The notes below the pieces were generated by a model. That model made no database searches. It was not told where the DNA came from and saw nothing but the letters and a program-made list of their open reading frames with translations. The position numbers were made by a program, and so were the translations under genes. DNA of 20,114 bases from CAIQOK01 sp043781315 (GTDB lineage: Bacteria > Verrucomicrobiota > Verrucomicrobiia > Limisphaerales > CAIQOK01), in assembly GCA_043781315.1 (NCBI GenBank), contig JAYWBR010000098.1:1-20114 (forward strand). Direction: 5' to 3'. Shown one piece after another: positions 1 through 8,027 of the stretch; within the stretch, counting starts at the first letter, position 1; each line of letters starts with the position of its first letter.

Positions 1-434
1 ATCGGGGCCGGCATGAGTTCGCGGGTTTCATTGCAAGCGTAACCGAACATGAGGCCCTGATCCCCTGCCCCTTGCTTGGCGGTCTTCTTGCCTTTGGCCT
101 TGCGCGCGTCCACGCCTTGCGCGATGTCGGCCGACTGTTGCGTCACGATGACATTGACAAACACTTTGTCCGCATGAAACACGTCGTCGTCATTGACATA
201 ACCAATTTCGCGGATGGCGTCGCGGGCAATCTTCACGAAGTCGAGCTTGGCCTTGGTGGTAATCTCACCGCCGATGATGACGATGTTGGACTTCACGTAG
301 GTTTCACAAGCGACACGGCTGAACTTGTCCTGCGCGAGGCAGGCGTCCAGCACGGCGTCGGAAATGGTGTCGGCGACTTTGTCCGGATGGCCTTCGCCGA
401 CGGACTCGGAAGAGAAGATGTAACGGTTGCTCAT
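1..434 (-). CDS. metK: S-adenosylmethionine synthetase, N-terminal part (cut by window edge)
   Basis: MetK makes S-adenosylmethionine from methionine and ATP in the cytosol. The reverse strand reads from an ATG at 434 as MSNRYIFSSESVGEGHPDKV and stays open to base 1, giving 144 codons. The GEGHPDK motif (residues 13-19) holds the ATP-phosphate-binding His of the family. GAGDQGLMFGYA (from about residue 122) is the family's signature hexapeptide region with its Asp. The rest of the protein, roughly 240 residues, lies outside the window. No clear Shine-Dalgarno sequence precedes the ATG. The gene diverges from an ArsR-type regulator with a methyltransferase domain, which suggests control by SAM or SAH level. 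Identification is certain from the two motifs; only the completeness of the gene is unknown. Confidence 0.97.
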   Translation of the reverse strand, partial: MSNRYIFSSESVGEGHPDKVADTISDAVLDACLAQDKFSRVACETYVKSNIVIIGGEITTKAKLDFVKIARDAIREIGYVNDDDVFHADKVFVNVIVTQQSADIAQGVDARKAKGKKTAKQGAGDQGLMFGYACNETRELMPAP

Positions 435-471
435 GTATTTTTAGGCAATGTTTTCAGTGTTCGCCAATAAC

Positions 472-498
472 ATATTGACGTATCAAGATGGGATGATA
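472..498. promoter_or_regulatory. Overlapping palindromes, candidate operator between metK and the ArsR-type regulator
   Basis: Two inverted repeats overlap here. At 472-489 ATaTTGAcgtaTCAAgAT is an 18-base imperfect palindrome with TTGA/TCAA cores. At 481-498 TATCA and TGATA face each other across 8 bases. A third small dyad, TCA-AC-TGA, lies at 517-524, and TTGACG (475-480) is mirrored by CGTCAA (515-520). ArsR-family winged-helix dimers bind such AT-rich dyads in divergent promoter regions. That the neighbouring regulator binds here is inference. Confidence 0.45.
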
Positions 499-554
499 TA
501 TCTCTTTGCAAGCGCGTCAACTGATATTTGGAAAATAGTTGGCCTGCCATAACC

Positions 555-1484
555 ATGTCATCAACGTTGAAATCGCTCCGGGCCTTGTCCGACCAGACCC
601 GATTGCGCATCGTCTCGCTGCTGGAGCGCGACGAACTTTCCGTGAACGAGCTGCAGGAAGTCACCCGCCTGGGCCAGTCGCGCATCTCCACGCATCTGGG
701 GCTGCTGGCGGACTGCGACCTGGTGCGGTCGCGCCGCGAGGGCAAGCGCACCTTTTACAAACTCAATCCGCAGGCGGATTCCGTCGCTAGCGAATTCATC
801 CAGCTCGCCATTCGCGGCGCCAAGGAACTGGCCGACCATGCCGCCGACCAGATCAATCTCAAGCGCATCCTGGCGCGCCGCCGCGAACAGGCGCAGGTCT
901 ATTTCAACCAGATTGCCGGACGCTTCGATCGCGTTTACGGGCCGGGCCGTTCGTGGGAGGCCTTCGGGCATTTGCTGCTGCGCATCTTGCCGCCGCTGGT
1001 CGTCGCGGATCTGGGCGCGGGGGAAGGCTTGTTGAGTGAACTGCTCGCGCGCCGTTGCAAGAAGGTCATCGCCGTGGACAACTCGGAAAAGATCGTCGCG
1101 TTCGGCGCGGCCAAGGCGAAAAAAAATCATCTCAAGAATCTGGAGTTCCGCCAGGGCGATTTGCAGAACCCGCCCATCGAGGCTGCGAGCGTGGACCTCG
1201 TGATCCTGAGCCAGGCCTTGCACCACGCGGAGAATCCGGCGGCGGCGCTGGCGAGCGCGGCAAAATTGCTCAAGCCCGGCGGGCAGATTTTGATCTTGGA
1301 TCTGCTCGCGCACAAGTTCGAGAAGGCGCGCGAACTTTACGGCGACCGCTGGCTGGGTTTTGCCGAGAGCGATCTGCATCGCTGGCTCGAAGCGGCGGGT
1401 TTCAAGAAAATTGAAATCAGCGTCGTTGCTCGCGAAGAGCAGCCGCCGCATTTCGAAACGATTCTCGCGGGTGCGGAGAAATAA
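555..1484 (+). CDS. ArsR-family regulator fused to a SAM-dependent methyltransferase domain (SahR-like)
   Basis: The 309-residue protein starts with a winged-helix DNA-binding domain (about residues 5-75: LRALSDQTRLRIVSLL, then QSRISTHLGLLADCDLV with the recognition helix, then the wing RREGKRTFYKL). A class I methyltransferase fold follows, with motif I VADLGAGEGLL near residues 140-150, the acidic end of strand 2 in VIAVDNSE, and the motif LLKPGGQILILDLL near 238-251. The ATG at 555 is preferred because it begins right before the wHTH; an in-frame TTG at 528 would add nine unlikely residues. Fusions of this kind beside SAM-cycle genes include SahR, which senses S-adenosylhomocysteine in Proteobacteria. 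Divergence from metK fits that role, but the ligand is inferred. It could also be a true methyltransferase. Confidence 0.88.
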   Translation: MSSTLKSLRALSDQTRLRIVSLLERDELSVNELQEVTRLGQSRISTHLGLLADCDLVRSRREGKRTFYKLNPQADSVASEFIQLAIRGAKELADHAADQINLKRILARRREQAQVYFNQIAGRFDRVYGPGRSWEAFGHLLLRILPPLVVADLGAGEGLLSELLARRCKKVIAVDNSEKIVAFGAAKAKKNHLKNLEFRQGDLQNPPIEAASVDLVILSQALHHAENPAAALASAAKLLKPGGQILILDLLAHKFEKARELYGDRWLGFAESDLHRWLEAAGFKKIEISVVAREEQPPHFETILAGAEK

Positions 1485-1613
1485 AAATCCTGCCGGAGGT
1501 GCGGTTCAACGGATAACGCCCACGGGCGGGTGAAAAATCAGGCGGCGGCGAACGGCTTCCGGTTGGTTCGGCATTGTCAACCCGCCGGTCGGCTCATAGG
1601 CTGGCGACACACG

Positions 1614-4448
1614 ATGCCTACGGCCCAACAACATTCGGCTCTGTCCGCGACGAATTGTGAAGTCGCCTTCGACAATCTGACGCGGCAGCTCTACGCGACG
1701 GACGCCTCGATCTATCAGGTCGAGCCGACGGCGGTGGCGTTTCCGCGCGACACCAAGCAGGCGCGGGCCATCATCAAGGCCGCGACGCAGGCGGGCATCC
1801 CGATCATTCCACGCGGTGCGGGCACCGGGCTGGCCGGCGGCGCGCTGGGCGAAGGGTTGGTGATTGATTTCGCCCGCCACAACAAACAGATCACCGACCT
1901 CGATTTGGAAAAAGGCACCGTGCATGTCGGTGCGGGCGTCGTGCTGGATCAGTTGAATAATTTTTTGCGTCCGCACGGGCGCTGCTTCGGGCCGGACGTG
2001 GCGACGAGCGCGCGGGCGACGCTCGGCGGGATGATCGCCAACAACGCGAGCGGCGCGCACACGGCGGTGTACGGCACGACGGCGGATCATGTGGCGGGGC
2101 TGGAATTGATTTTGTCCGGTGGCCAGCTCGCGCGACTTTATCCGCAGCAGGATTCCATGCCGCACCAGCGCGAGCTGCTGGAGGACATGGTGTCGCTGAA
2201 TTCGCTGATGATCGCCGAGCGGTTTCCGGCGGGCCTCCTGAAACGCTGGCCGGGCTACGCGTTGAACCGTTGTCTCGCGGAGCCGGGCAACCTCATCAAT
2301 CTCATCTGCGGCAGCGAAGGCACGCTCGGTCTGATCGCCTCCGCCGATTTGAAAATCGTCCGGCTGCCGAAGCAAAAAGGCCTGGCGCTGATTTTTTTCA
2401 AGTCGGTGGCCGAGGCGATGCAGGCGACGGTGGAACTGGCGGACCTCAAACCGGCGTCGGTGGAGCATCTGGACCGCCTCCTCTTCGATCAGACCCGCGG
2501 CCAGCCGGAGTTTCAGGCCGTGCGCGATCTGCTGGAACTGGACGTCGAGCCGTGCGAATCCATTTTGCTCGTGGAATTTTTTGAAGACGTGGCCGACCGG
2601 CTCGCGGCGGTGGAAACGCGGCGGCTCGGGTTTCGTGAAAAAATTTTCCGCGATCCGGTCGAGATGAATCTGGTGTGGGCCTTGCGCCGCGCGGGATTGT
2701 CGCTCCTGACCGGACGCAAGGGCGCGGCCAAGCCGGTCACCGGGATCGAGGACACTGCGGTGCGTCCGGAACAATTGCCCGAGTATGTCCATGCGTTGAG
2801 CGGGCTGTTGAAGAAGCTGAACTTGCAGGCATCGTTTTACGGCCATGCGGGCGCGGGTTTGGTGCATGTGCGGCCGGTGCTGGATTTGCACTCGCGCGAG
2901 GACGTGAAAAAATTCCGGCATCTGGCGAACGAAGTTTCGGCGCTCGTCCGCGAGTTCAACGGCTCGCTCGCCGCCGAACACGGCGTGGGCATTGCGCGCA
3001 CGGAGTTCATGCCGCAGCAGCTCGGCGAGCCGCTGATGAATTTGATGCGCGAGATCAAGGACTCCTTTGATCCGCACCATGTTTTCAACCCCGGGAAGAT
3101 CATTCCCGACGGCCGCTACGAGTTTGATTCGGACCTGCGGATTCACGCCGGGCGTGAACTGACGCTGCCCTTCGAGCCGGTGCTCGCGTTCATGGCCAAG
3201 GACGAATCCTTTGTCAGCCATCTCGAACAGTGCAACGGCTGCGGCGCGTGCCTCAAGGAAACGCCGACGATGTGTCCGACCTTCATCGCGACGGGCGACG
3301 AGATCATGTCCACGCGCGGGCGGGCCAACACAATCCGCGCCGTCCTGGAATTGCGCGGCACGGAGCCGGGGCAGGCGGACGCGCTGAATTCGCCCGACTT
3401 GGACGCGGCGTTGAGCAATTGTCTTTCGTGCAAAGCGTGCCTGAAGGAATGTCCGTCGAACGTGAACATGGCTTTGCTCAAAGCGGAGCTGTTGCACGCG
3501 CGCATCCAGAAAAACGGTCTGCCGTTGAAGGCGCGGCTGCTGGGTTCCGTGGACCGCCTGGGAAAAATCGGCTGCTCGGTGCCGTGGCTGGCGAATTTCG
3601 TTTTGGATTCTTCGCTCGCGCGCTTCATCAGCTCGCGTTTTCTTGGCATCACCTCGCGCCGCGAACTGCCGCATTACGCGAAGCAGCGGTTTGATAAATG
3701 GTTTGCGGAGCACCCGGGTTCGCAGAACGCGTATCGCGGCCGGGTCGTGCTGTGGGACGACACCTTCGTCCGCTATCATGAACCGCGCATCGGCATCGCG
3801 GCGGTGCGCGTCCTCGAAGCCGCCGGTTTTGAAGTGGCGTTGCCGCCGGGCCGCGAGTGTTGTGGACGCCCGGCGTTCAGCCAGGGAAATCTGACGGAGG
3901 TCGCCCGGCTCGGCGGTCACAACCTGGCGCTGTTGAACCAGGACGTGGATCACGCGCCGATTCTGTTTCTGGAACCGTCATGTTACTCGATGTTCATTGA
4001 GGAATACCGGGAGCTGAAATTGCCCAACGCCGAGGCGGTGATGCGCCGCTGCTTTTTGTTCCAGGATTTTTTGAATGAACTGCTGAGCCGCGAACCGAAC
4101 GCACTTCAGTTCAATTCTGAGCCGGCGAACGTGGTTATTCACCTGCATTGCCACGCGCGGGCGTTGACGAATGTGCAAAACCTCCCGCCGATTGCCGCCC
4201 GCCTGCCGGAACGCAAGGTGACTGTGCTGGATACCGGCTGCTGCGGCATGGCCGGCGCGTTCGGCATGTCGGAATCCAAATACGAGTTGTCGGTGAAGGT
4301 GGCCGAGCCGCTGATCAAGGCGGTGGAGAACCAGCCGTTCGGCACCATTTTCGTGACCTCGGGCGCGAGCTGCCGGCATCAGGTGCAGCATCTCACGCCG
4401 ATCCGCTCGCAGCACATCGCGGAGCTGTTGGCGGACGCGTTGAAGTGA
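1614..4448 (+). CDS. FAD-linked oxidase / Fe-S (CCG domain) fusion dehydrogenase, GlcD-GlcF or YdiJ type
   Basis: The 944-residue cytosolic or membrane-associated enzyme is predicted to oxidise a D-2-hydroxyacid and pass electrons through Fe-S clusters. Residues about 35-210 form an FAD-binding PCMH domain (PRGAGTGLAGGALG at 66-79, TLGGMIANNASG near 126-137). An FAD-oxidase C-terminal domain follows, ending near HGVGIARTEFM and the Asp-Pro-rich FNPGKI. Two ferredoxin-like motifs come next: C540-x2-C543-x2-C546 with C554, and C603-x2-C606-x2-C609-x3-C613. Two cysteine-rich CCG segments close the protein (CC at 749-750 and 876-877). Family members include glycolate and D-lactate dehydrogenases and YdiJ, for which D-2-hydroxyglutarate has been proposed. 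The substrate cannot be read from sequence. The ATG at 1614 was chosen; an in-frame GTG at 1530 would add 28 poorly family-like residues. Confidence 0.92.
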   Translation: MPTAQQHSALSATNCEVAFDNLTRQLYATDASIYQVEPTAVAFPRDTKQARAIIKAATQAGIPIIPRGAGTGLAGGALGEGLVIDFARHNKQITDLDLEKGTVHVGAGVVLDQLNNFLRPHGRCFGPDVATSARATLGGMIANNASGAHTAVYGTTADHVAGLELILSGGQLARLYPQQDSMPHQRELLEDMVSLNSLMIAERFPAGLLKRWPGYALNRCLAEPGNLINLICGSEGTLGLIASADLKIVRLPKQKGLALIFFKSVAEAMQATVELADLKPASVEHLDRLLFDQTRGQPEFQAVRDLLELDVEPCESILLVEFFEDVADRLAAVETRRLGFREKIFRDPVEMNLVWALRRAGLSLLTGRKGAAKPVTGIEDTAVRPEQLPEYVHALSGLLKKLNLQASFYGHAGAGLVHVRPVLDLHSREDVKKFRHLANEVSALVREFNGSLAAEHGVGIARTEFMPQQLGEPLMNLMREIKDSFDPHHVFNPGKIIPDGRYEFDSDLRIHAGRELTLPFEPVLAFMAKDESFVSHLEQCNGCGACLKETPTMCPTFIATGDEIMSTRGRANTIRAVLELRGTEPGQADALNSPDLDAALSNCLSCKACLKECPSNVNMALLKAELLHARIQKNGLPLKARLLGSVDRLGKIGCSVPWLANFVLDSSLARFISSRFLGITSRRELPHYAKQRFDKWFAEHPGSQNAYRGRVVLWDDTFVRYHEPRIGIAAVRVLEAAGFEVALPPGRECCGRPAFSQGNLTEVARLGGHNLALLNQDVDHAPILFLEPSCYSMFIEEYRELKLPNAEAVMRRCFLFQDFLNELLSREPNALQFNSEPANVVIHLHCHARALTNVQNLPPIAARLPERKVTVLDTGCCGMAGAFGMSESKYELSVKVAEPLIKAVENQPFGTIFVTSGASCRHQVQHLTPIRSQHIAELLADALK

Positions 4449-4501
4449 CGGGGTGTTTGAATTTGATTTCAGCGCGGCGAAAATTTGTTTAGCTTCTCCC
4501 C

Positions 4502-5287
4502 GTGGCCAAGCCAAAAGACATCGAACTGCCCACGGGCGACATCATCCCGATTCTCTACGAGGACCGGTCGGTCATCGCGATTGACAAGCCGCGCGGCTGG
4601 ATGCTCGTGCCGTTCTCGTGGCAGAAGACCAACCGCAATTTGCAGGCGGCGCTCATGTCCTCGATTGCCGCCGGGGATTACTGGGCGCGCTCGCGCAATT
4701 TGAAATTCCTCCGCTTTGTCCATCGCCTCGACGCAGAGACGACCGGCATTCTGCTGTGCGCCAAAAGTCTCGGCGGCGTGGATTCCATCGGCAATCTGTT
4801 TGAAAGCCGGAAGATGGAAAAAGTTTATCTCGCCGTCGTGCATGGCTCGCCGAAACAAACCGAATGGACCTGCCGTCTCAAGATCGGCCCCGAACCCGAA
4901 TCGCACGGCCGCATGATGGTGGACGAGCGCGACGGCAAAGAGGCGGAGACCACGTTTCGCGTGCTGCAGGCCGGCACGAAGAATTCCCTGATCGAAGCGC
5001 ATCCCTTCACCGGGCGCACCCACCAGATTCGCGTGCATCTGGCGGCGGGCGGTTTTCCCATCGTCGGCGACGAGCTTTATGCGACGGCGCATCCGAACGA
5101 TGACCGGCAGCTCGGCCTGCGCGCCATTTATCTTGGCTACACCGATCCGTTCACGCGCCAACCAGTTCACATCCGCGCGCCCCGCGAAAAATTCTGTCGC
5201 GACTACGGTTTTGAATTGCCGAAACGAGTCGTGGAACCGAAGCCCGCGCAACCACCTGCGGCCAAGCCTGCCGGTCAAAAATTGTAG
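4502..5287 (+). CDS. RluA-family RNA pseudouridine synthase
   Basis: This 261-residue protein should convert a uridine in rRNA or tRNA to pseudouridine. The catalytic motif is HRLDAETTG at 74-82, with Asp77 as the nucleophile. Other family blocks are present: VIAIDKPRGWMLVP (24-37), KVYLAVVHG (107-115) and GRTHQIRVHL (161-170). There is no N-terminal S4 domain, so it resembles the short RluA/TruC-like members. The start is a GTG at 4502, giving MAKPKDIELP; no ATG lies close enough to keep the first strand. The tail after about residue 240 is rich in Pro, Lys and Ala and probably disordered. The gene sits 53 bases after the dehydrogenase and 70 before hemE, so joint transcription is possible. 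Which RNA and position it modifies is unknown. Confidence 0.93.
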   Translation: MAKPKDIELPTGDIIPILYEDRSVIAIDKPRGWMLVPFSWQKTNRNLQAALMSSIAAGDYWARSRNLKFLRFVHRLDAETTGILLCAKSLGGVDSIGNLFESRKMEKVYLAVVHGSPKQTEWTCRLKIGPEPESHGRMMVDERDGKEAETTFRVLQAGTKNSLIEAHPFTGRTHQIRVHLAAGGFPIVGDELYATAHPNDDRQLGLRAIYLGYTDPFTRQPVHIRAPREKFCRDYGFELPKRVVEPKPAQPPAAKPAGQKL

Positions 5288-5357
5288 GTGAACGGCCAAA
5301 AACCGTGGAGCCTGAGTCCACCGACGGCTTAAACTTGAGCCAACATTTTGTCAGCCG

Positions 5358-6461
5358 ATGACGCAAACTAAATTGACCAGCCGCCAGCGATTTGTAAACG
5401 CCTGCCATTGCCAGCCGGTGGATCGTCCGCCCGTCTGGCTGATGCGCCAGGCGGGCCGCGCCTTGCCGGAGTATCGCAAACTCAAGGAGACTTACACCTT
5501 CGTGCAACTGGTGCAGAATCCGGAACTCGCCGTCGAGGTCACGCTCCAGCCGATCCGCCGTTTTGGTTTCGACGCCGCAATTTTGTTCAGCGACATCCTG
5601 GTCATCCCTGAGGCGCTGGGGCAGACGTATCGCTTCAAGGAAACCGGCGGCGTGCAGATGGATTTCGCGGTGACCTGCAAGGCGGACATTGAAAAACTTT
5701 CCGTGGAACGCGTGGTTGAGCGACTGAGCTACGTGGACAAGGCGTTGCGGATTCTCCGGCGGGAACTTGGCGATCAGACTGCGCTCATCGGTTTCAGCGG
5801 TTCGCCGTGGACGCTGGCGACGTTCATGATGGAAGGGGCAAGCGTGCCGAAATACAGCCGCGCGCTGCAACTGTTCCGGGAAGATCCGAAAACCTATTTT
5901 GCCCTCGCCGAAAAACTCACCGCCGCCGTCACCGCGTATCTGCAAATGCAAATCGCCGCCGGGGTGGACGCGGTGCAAATCTTCGACAGCCACGGCGGAC
6001 ATCTTGCACCCCCGGAATTTCAGGAAGCGTCGGGACGGTGGATAAAGGAAATCGTCGCAGGCCTTGGAGCGCCGGTCTCCGACCCGGCGTGTTTCGGCAA
6101 ACAACCCCAACGCGCCGGATCGGAGATCGGCGCTCCGCCCGTCATCGTCTTTTCGCTCGGCACGCACGGCAACTGGCCCGACCTCATCGCCACGGGCGCG
6201 AACGTGATCGGCATTGACTGGCAGACTTCGCTGGCCGAAACGCGCCGGGTGATTCCTGAAAGCATTGGTTTGCAGGGCAACCTCGCGCCGACGATGTTGA
6301 GCGACGTGACGCCGGAAGTGGCCGCGCGCGAAACGCGCGCGGTGCTGGAAGCGATGCGGGGCAGGGTGGGGCACATTTTCAATCTCGGCCACGGCGTGAC
6401 GCCGGCGGCGAAGCTGGAAAACATTGCGGCCGTTGTCGAGACGGTGAAACATCACCGATGA
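5358..6461 (+). CDS. hemE: Uroporphyrinogen decarboxylase with a repeat-encoded insert
   Basis: HemE removes four carboxyl groups from uroporphyrinogen III to give coproporphyrinogen III in the cytosol. The signature RPPVWLMRQAGRALPEYR lies at 23-40 and holds the substrate-binding Arg30 and Arg34; the catalytic Asp is D79 in FSDIL. GFSGSPWTLATFM (about 145-157) and FNLGHGV near the C-terminus are also typical. Without residues 237-260 the length is about 343, normal for the family. Those 24 residues (GAPVSDPACF...) are encoded by a 71-base palindromic repeat and fall between the helix ending EIVAGL and the strand PVIVFSLG, probably a surface loop. The reading frame is intact, so the enzyme is likely functional. 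hemN follows after 158 bases, which groups two steps of haem synthesis. Confidence 0.97.
   Translation: MTQTKLTSRQRFVNACHCQPVDRPPVWLMRQAGRALPEYRKLKETYTFVQLVQNPELAVEVTLQPIRRFGFDAAILFSDILVIPEALGQTYRFKETGGVQMDFAVTCKADIEKLSVERVVERLSYVDKALRILRRELGDQTALIGFSGSPWTLATFMMEGASVPKYSRALQLFREDPKTYFALAEKLTAAVTAYLQMQIAAGVDAVQIFDSHGGHLAPPEFQEASGRWIKEIVAGLGAPVSDPACFGKQPQRAGSEIGAPPVIVFSLGTHGNWPDLIATGANVIGIDWQTSLAETRRVIPESIGLQGNLAPTMLSDVTPEVAARETRAVLEAMRGRVGHIFNLGHGVTPAAKLENIAAVVETVKHHR
6066..6136. repeat. 71-base palindromic repeat (copy 1), inside hemE
   Basis: Left arm 6066-6088 begins GGAGCGCCGGTCTCCGACC. Right arm 6114-6136 is its reverse complement at 21 of 23 positions, and the two differences allow G-T pairs. 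The loop of 25 bases (6089-6113) contains TTTCGGCA. Another copy with identical arms and the same total length lies at 13672-13742; only the loops differ, and both keep TTTCGGCA and end CAACGC. Confidence 0.95.
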
Positions 6462-6488
6462 AAATGAACAACGCAGAATTACGTTTCG

Positions 6489-6567
6489 CCGGTAGGGCGC
6501 GTCACTCCATGCGCGCCGGGCTTGGATTGCAAGCGGGCGGCGCGCACGGAGTGACGCGCCCTACCGG
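6489..6567. repeat. 79-base near-perfect palindrome between hemE and hemN
   Basis: CCGGTAGGGCGCGTCACTCC at 6489-6508 is mirrored exactly at 6548-6567. The pairing continues inward with one mismatch (6509 against 6547) through 6518/6538, giving arms of 30 bases with 29 pairs. The 19-base centre has its own small hairpin, GCTTG (6520-6524) against CAAGC (6530-6534). It is unlike the 71-base repeat in sequence. It could act as a terminator, an mRNA stabiliser, or be a REP-like mobile sequence. Confidence 0.93.
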
Positions 6568-6619
6568 TACCGGTTTTAATCACGACCCATCCATGCCCAT
6601 TGGCGGTTGAAATTTTCCG

Positions 6620-7996
6620 ATGAAAACATTGAACGTAGATCTCGAGCTGGTGAAGAAATACAACGTGGCCGGGCCGCGTTACACCAGCTATCCGCCCGCC
6701 ACCAAGTTCTCCGACGCCGTGACGTGGGACGAACTCTCGGCGCGCATTGACGCGAACAACCAGACCGCGCGCGACCTCTCGGTTTATTTTCACATCCCGT
6801 TTTGCGAAACGCTCTGCTGGTTCTGCGGCTGCACCACCGTCATCACGACCAATCACGACAAGGGCAAGGACTACATTGACTATTTGGGCCGCGAAGTGGC
6901 GCAGATGGCGACGCGGCTCCATCCGGATCGCAAAGTCGTGCAGCTTCATTTCGGCGGCGGCTCGCCCACGTTCCTGCGGCCTGACGAAATCCGCCGGCTC
7001 GGCGACATCATCCACAAGCATTTCAAGTTCTCGCCCGACATTGAAGCGAGCGTGGAAGTGGATCCGCGCCGGCTCACGCGCGAACACCTCGTGGCATTGC
7101 GCGAGGTGGGTTTCAACCGCGCCTCGATGGGCGTGCAGGATTTTAACCCGGAAGTGCAGGAGGCGATCCACCGCATCCAGCCGCGCGAAATGACGCAGCA
7201 GGCGATGGATTGGATGCGCGAACTTGGCTACGGCTCGATCAACCTCGACCTCATCTACGGACTGCCGCATCAGACGCCGGCGACGTTCAACGAGACGCTC
7301 GACACCGTGCTGGAGATGAAGCCCGACCGTCTCGCCGTGTTCAGCTACGCGCATGTGCCGTGGATCAAACCCGCGCAAAAAATCCTCGAGGAAAAAATCC
7401 TGCCGACGCCGGAGAGCAAGCTGGAAGTCCTCAAGCTCGTCATCGAACGGCTCACGGCAAACGACCAGTACGTCTATATCGGCATGGATCATTTCGCGAA
7501 GCCGACCGACGAGCTCGCCGTGGCGCAGCGCGAGAAAAAGTTGCAGCGGAATTTCCAGGGGTACAGCACGCGCGCCGGCTCGGACATTTATTCGTTCGGC
7601 ATGAGCGCCATCTCGCAAATCCTCGATGCCTACTGGCAGAACGAGAAGGAGCTGCCGAACTACCAGGCCGCCGTGGATGCGGGCAACGTGCCGCTGCACC
7701 GCGCGTATTTTTTATCCGACGAAGACAAGCTGCGCCGCGAAACCATCATGCGCGTGATGTGCGATCTCTCGCTCGACTTCGCCGCGATGTCGCAAAAGCT
7801 CGGCATCAACTTCGCGGAACACTTCGCCGGCGAACTCGCGTCGCTCGCGCCGTTTGAGGCCGATGGTCTGGTGAAGCGCACCGCCGCTGGTTTGGAGGTC
7901 ACGGACAAAGGCCGCCTCTTCATCCGCAACATCGCGATGTGCTTCGACAACACGCTCGGCGCGGTGAACGAGCGGCGACATTCGCGGACGATTTGA
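6620..7996 (+). CDS. hemN: Oxygen-independent coproporphyrinogen III dehydrogenase
   Basis: HemN is a radical-SAM enzyme that oxidatively decarboxylates coproporphyrinogen III to protoporphyrinogen IX without oxygen. The 458-residue protein has the early block GPRYTSYPPA (18-27), then the cluster motif C62-x3-C66-x2-C69 followed by C71, matching the spacing and numbering of the E. coli enzyme. The SAM-binding GGGSPTFL near 113-120 and the later YSFGMSAIS and DNTLGAVNERRHSR blocks are also of the true HemN type and not of the HemW chaperone type. The length is normal. The start ATG at 6620 gives MKTLNVDLELVKKY. It lies downstream of hemE, the preceding step in the pathway, separated by a long palindrome. 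No Shine-Dalgarno sequence is visible. Confidence 0.97.
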   Translation: MKTLNVDLELVKKYNVAGPRYTSYPPATKFSDAVTWDELSARIDANNQTARDLSVYFHIPFCETLCWFCGCTTVITTNHDKGKDYIDYLGREVAQMATRLHPDRKVVQLHFGGGSPTFLRPDEIRRLGDIIHKHFKFSPDIEASVEVDPRRLTREHLVALREVGFNRASMGVQDFNPEVQEAIHRIQPREMTQQAMDWMRELGYGSINLDLIYGLPHQTPATFNETLDTVLEMKPDRLAVFSYAHVPWIKPAQKILEEKILPTPESKLEVLKLVIERLTANDQYVYIGMDHFAKPTDELAVAQREKKLQRNFQGYSTRAGSDIYSFGMSAISQILDAYWQNEKELPNYQAAVDAGNVPLHRAYFLSDEDKLRRETIMRVMCDLSLDFAAMSQKLGINFAEHFAGELASLAPFEADGLVKRTAAGLEVTDKGRLFIRNIAMCFDNTLGAVNERRHSRTI

Positions 7997-8004
7997 GGTT
8001 GGTG

Positions 8005-8027
8005 GAGCCGCTTTCTTGTTCCGGCTC
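8005..8027. terminator. Small hairpin between convergent genes, possible terminator
   Basis: GAGCCG (8005-8010) pairs with CGGCTC (8022-8027) across an 11-base pyrimidine-rich loop. It sits just after hemN and overlaps the stop codon of the opposite gene. There is no T-tract, so terminator activity is only possible. Confidence 0.3.

Noticed and set aside
435..470. A SAM riboswitch in the metK leader
   Set aside because: The leader is only a few dozen bases before the regulator's dyads, and no SAM-I, SAM-II or SAM-IV type core could be recognised.
1506..3953. An 815-codon open frame on the minus strand opposite the FAD/Fe-S gene
   Set aside because: Its product is dominated by Arg, His, Gln and Ala with no recognisable domain. 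It is a by-product of high GC3 in the real gene, whose motifs are intact on the plus strand.
5305..5321. A hairpin GTGGA/TCCAC before hemE as a terminator
   Set aside because: The stem is only five bases and has no T-tract; too weak to call.
5151..6455. A 434-codon open frame on the minus strand opposite hemE
   Set aside because: A compositional shadow of hemE; no protein family features.
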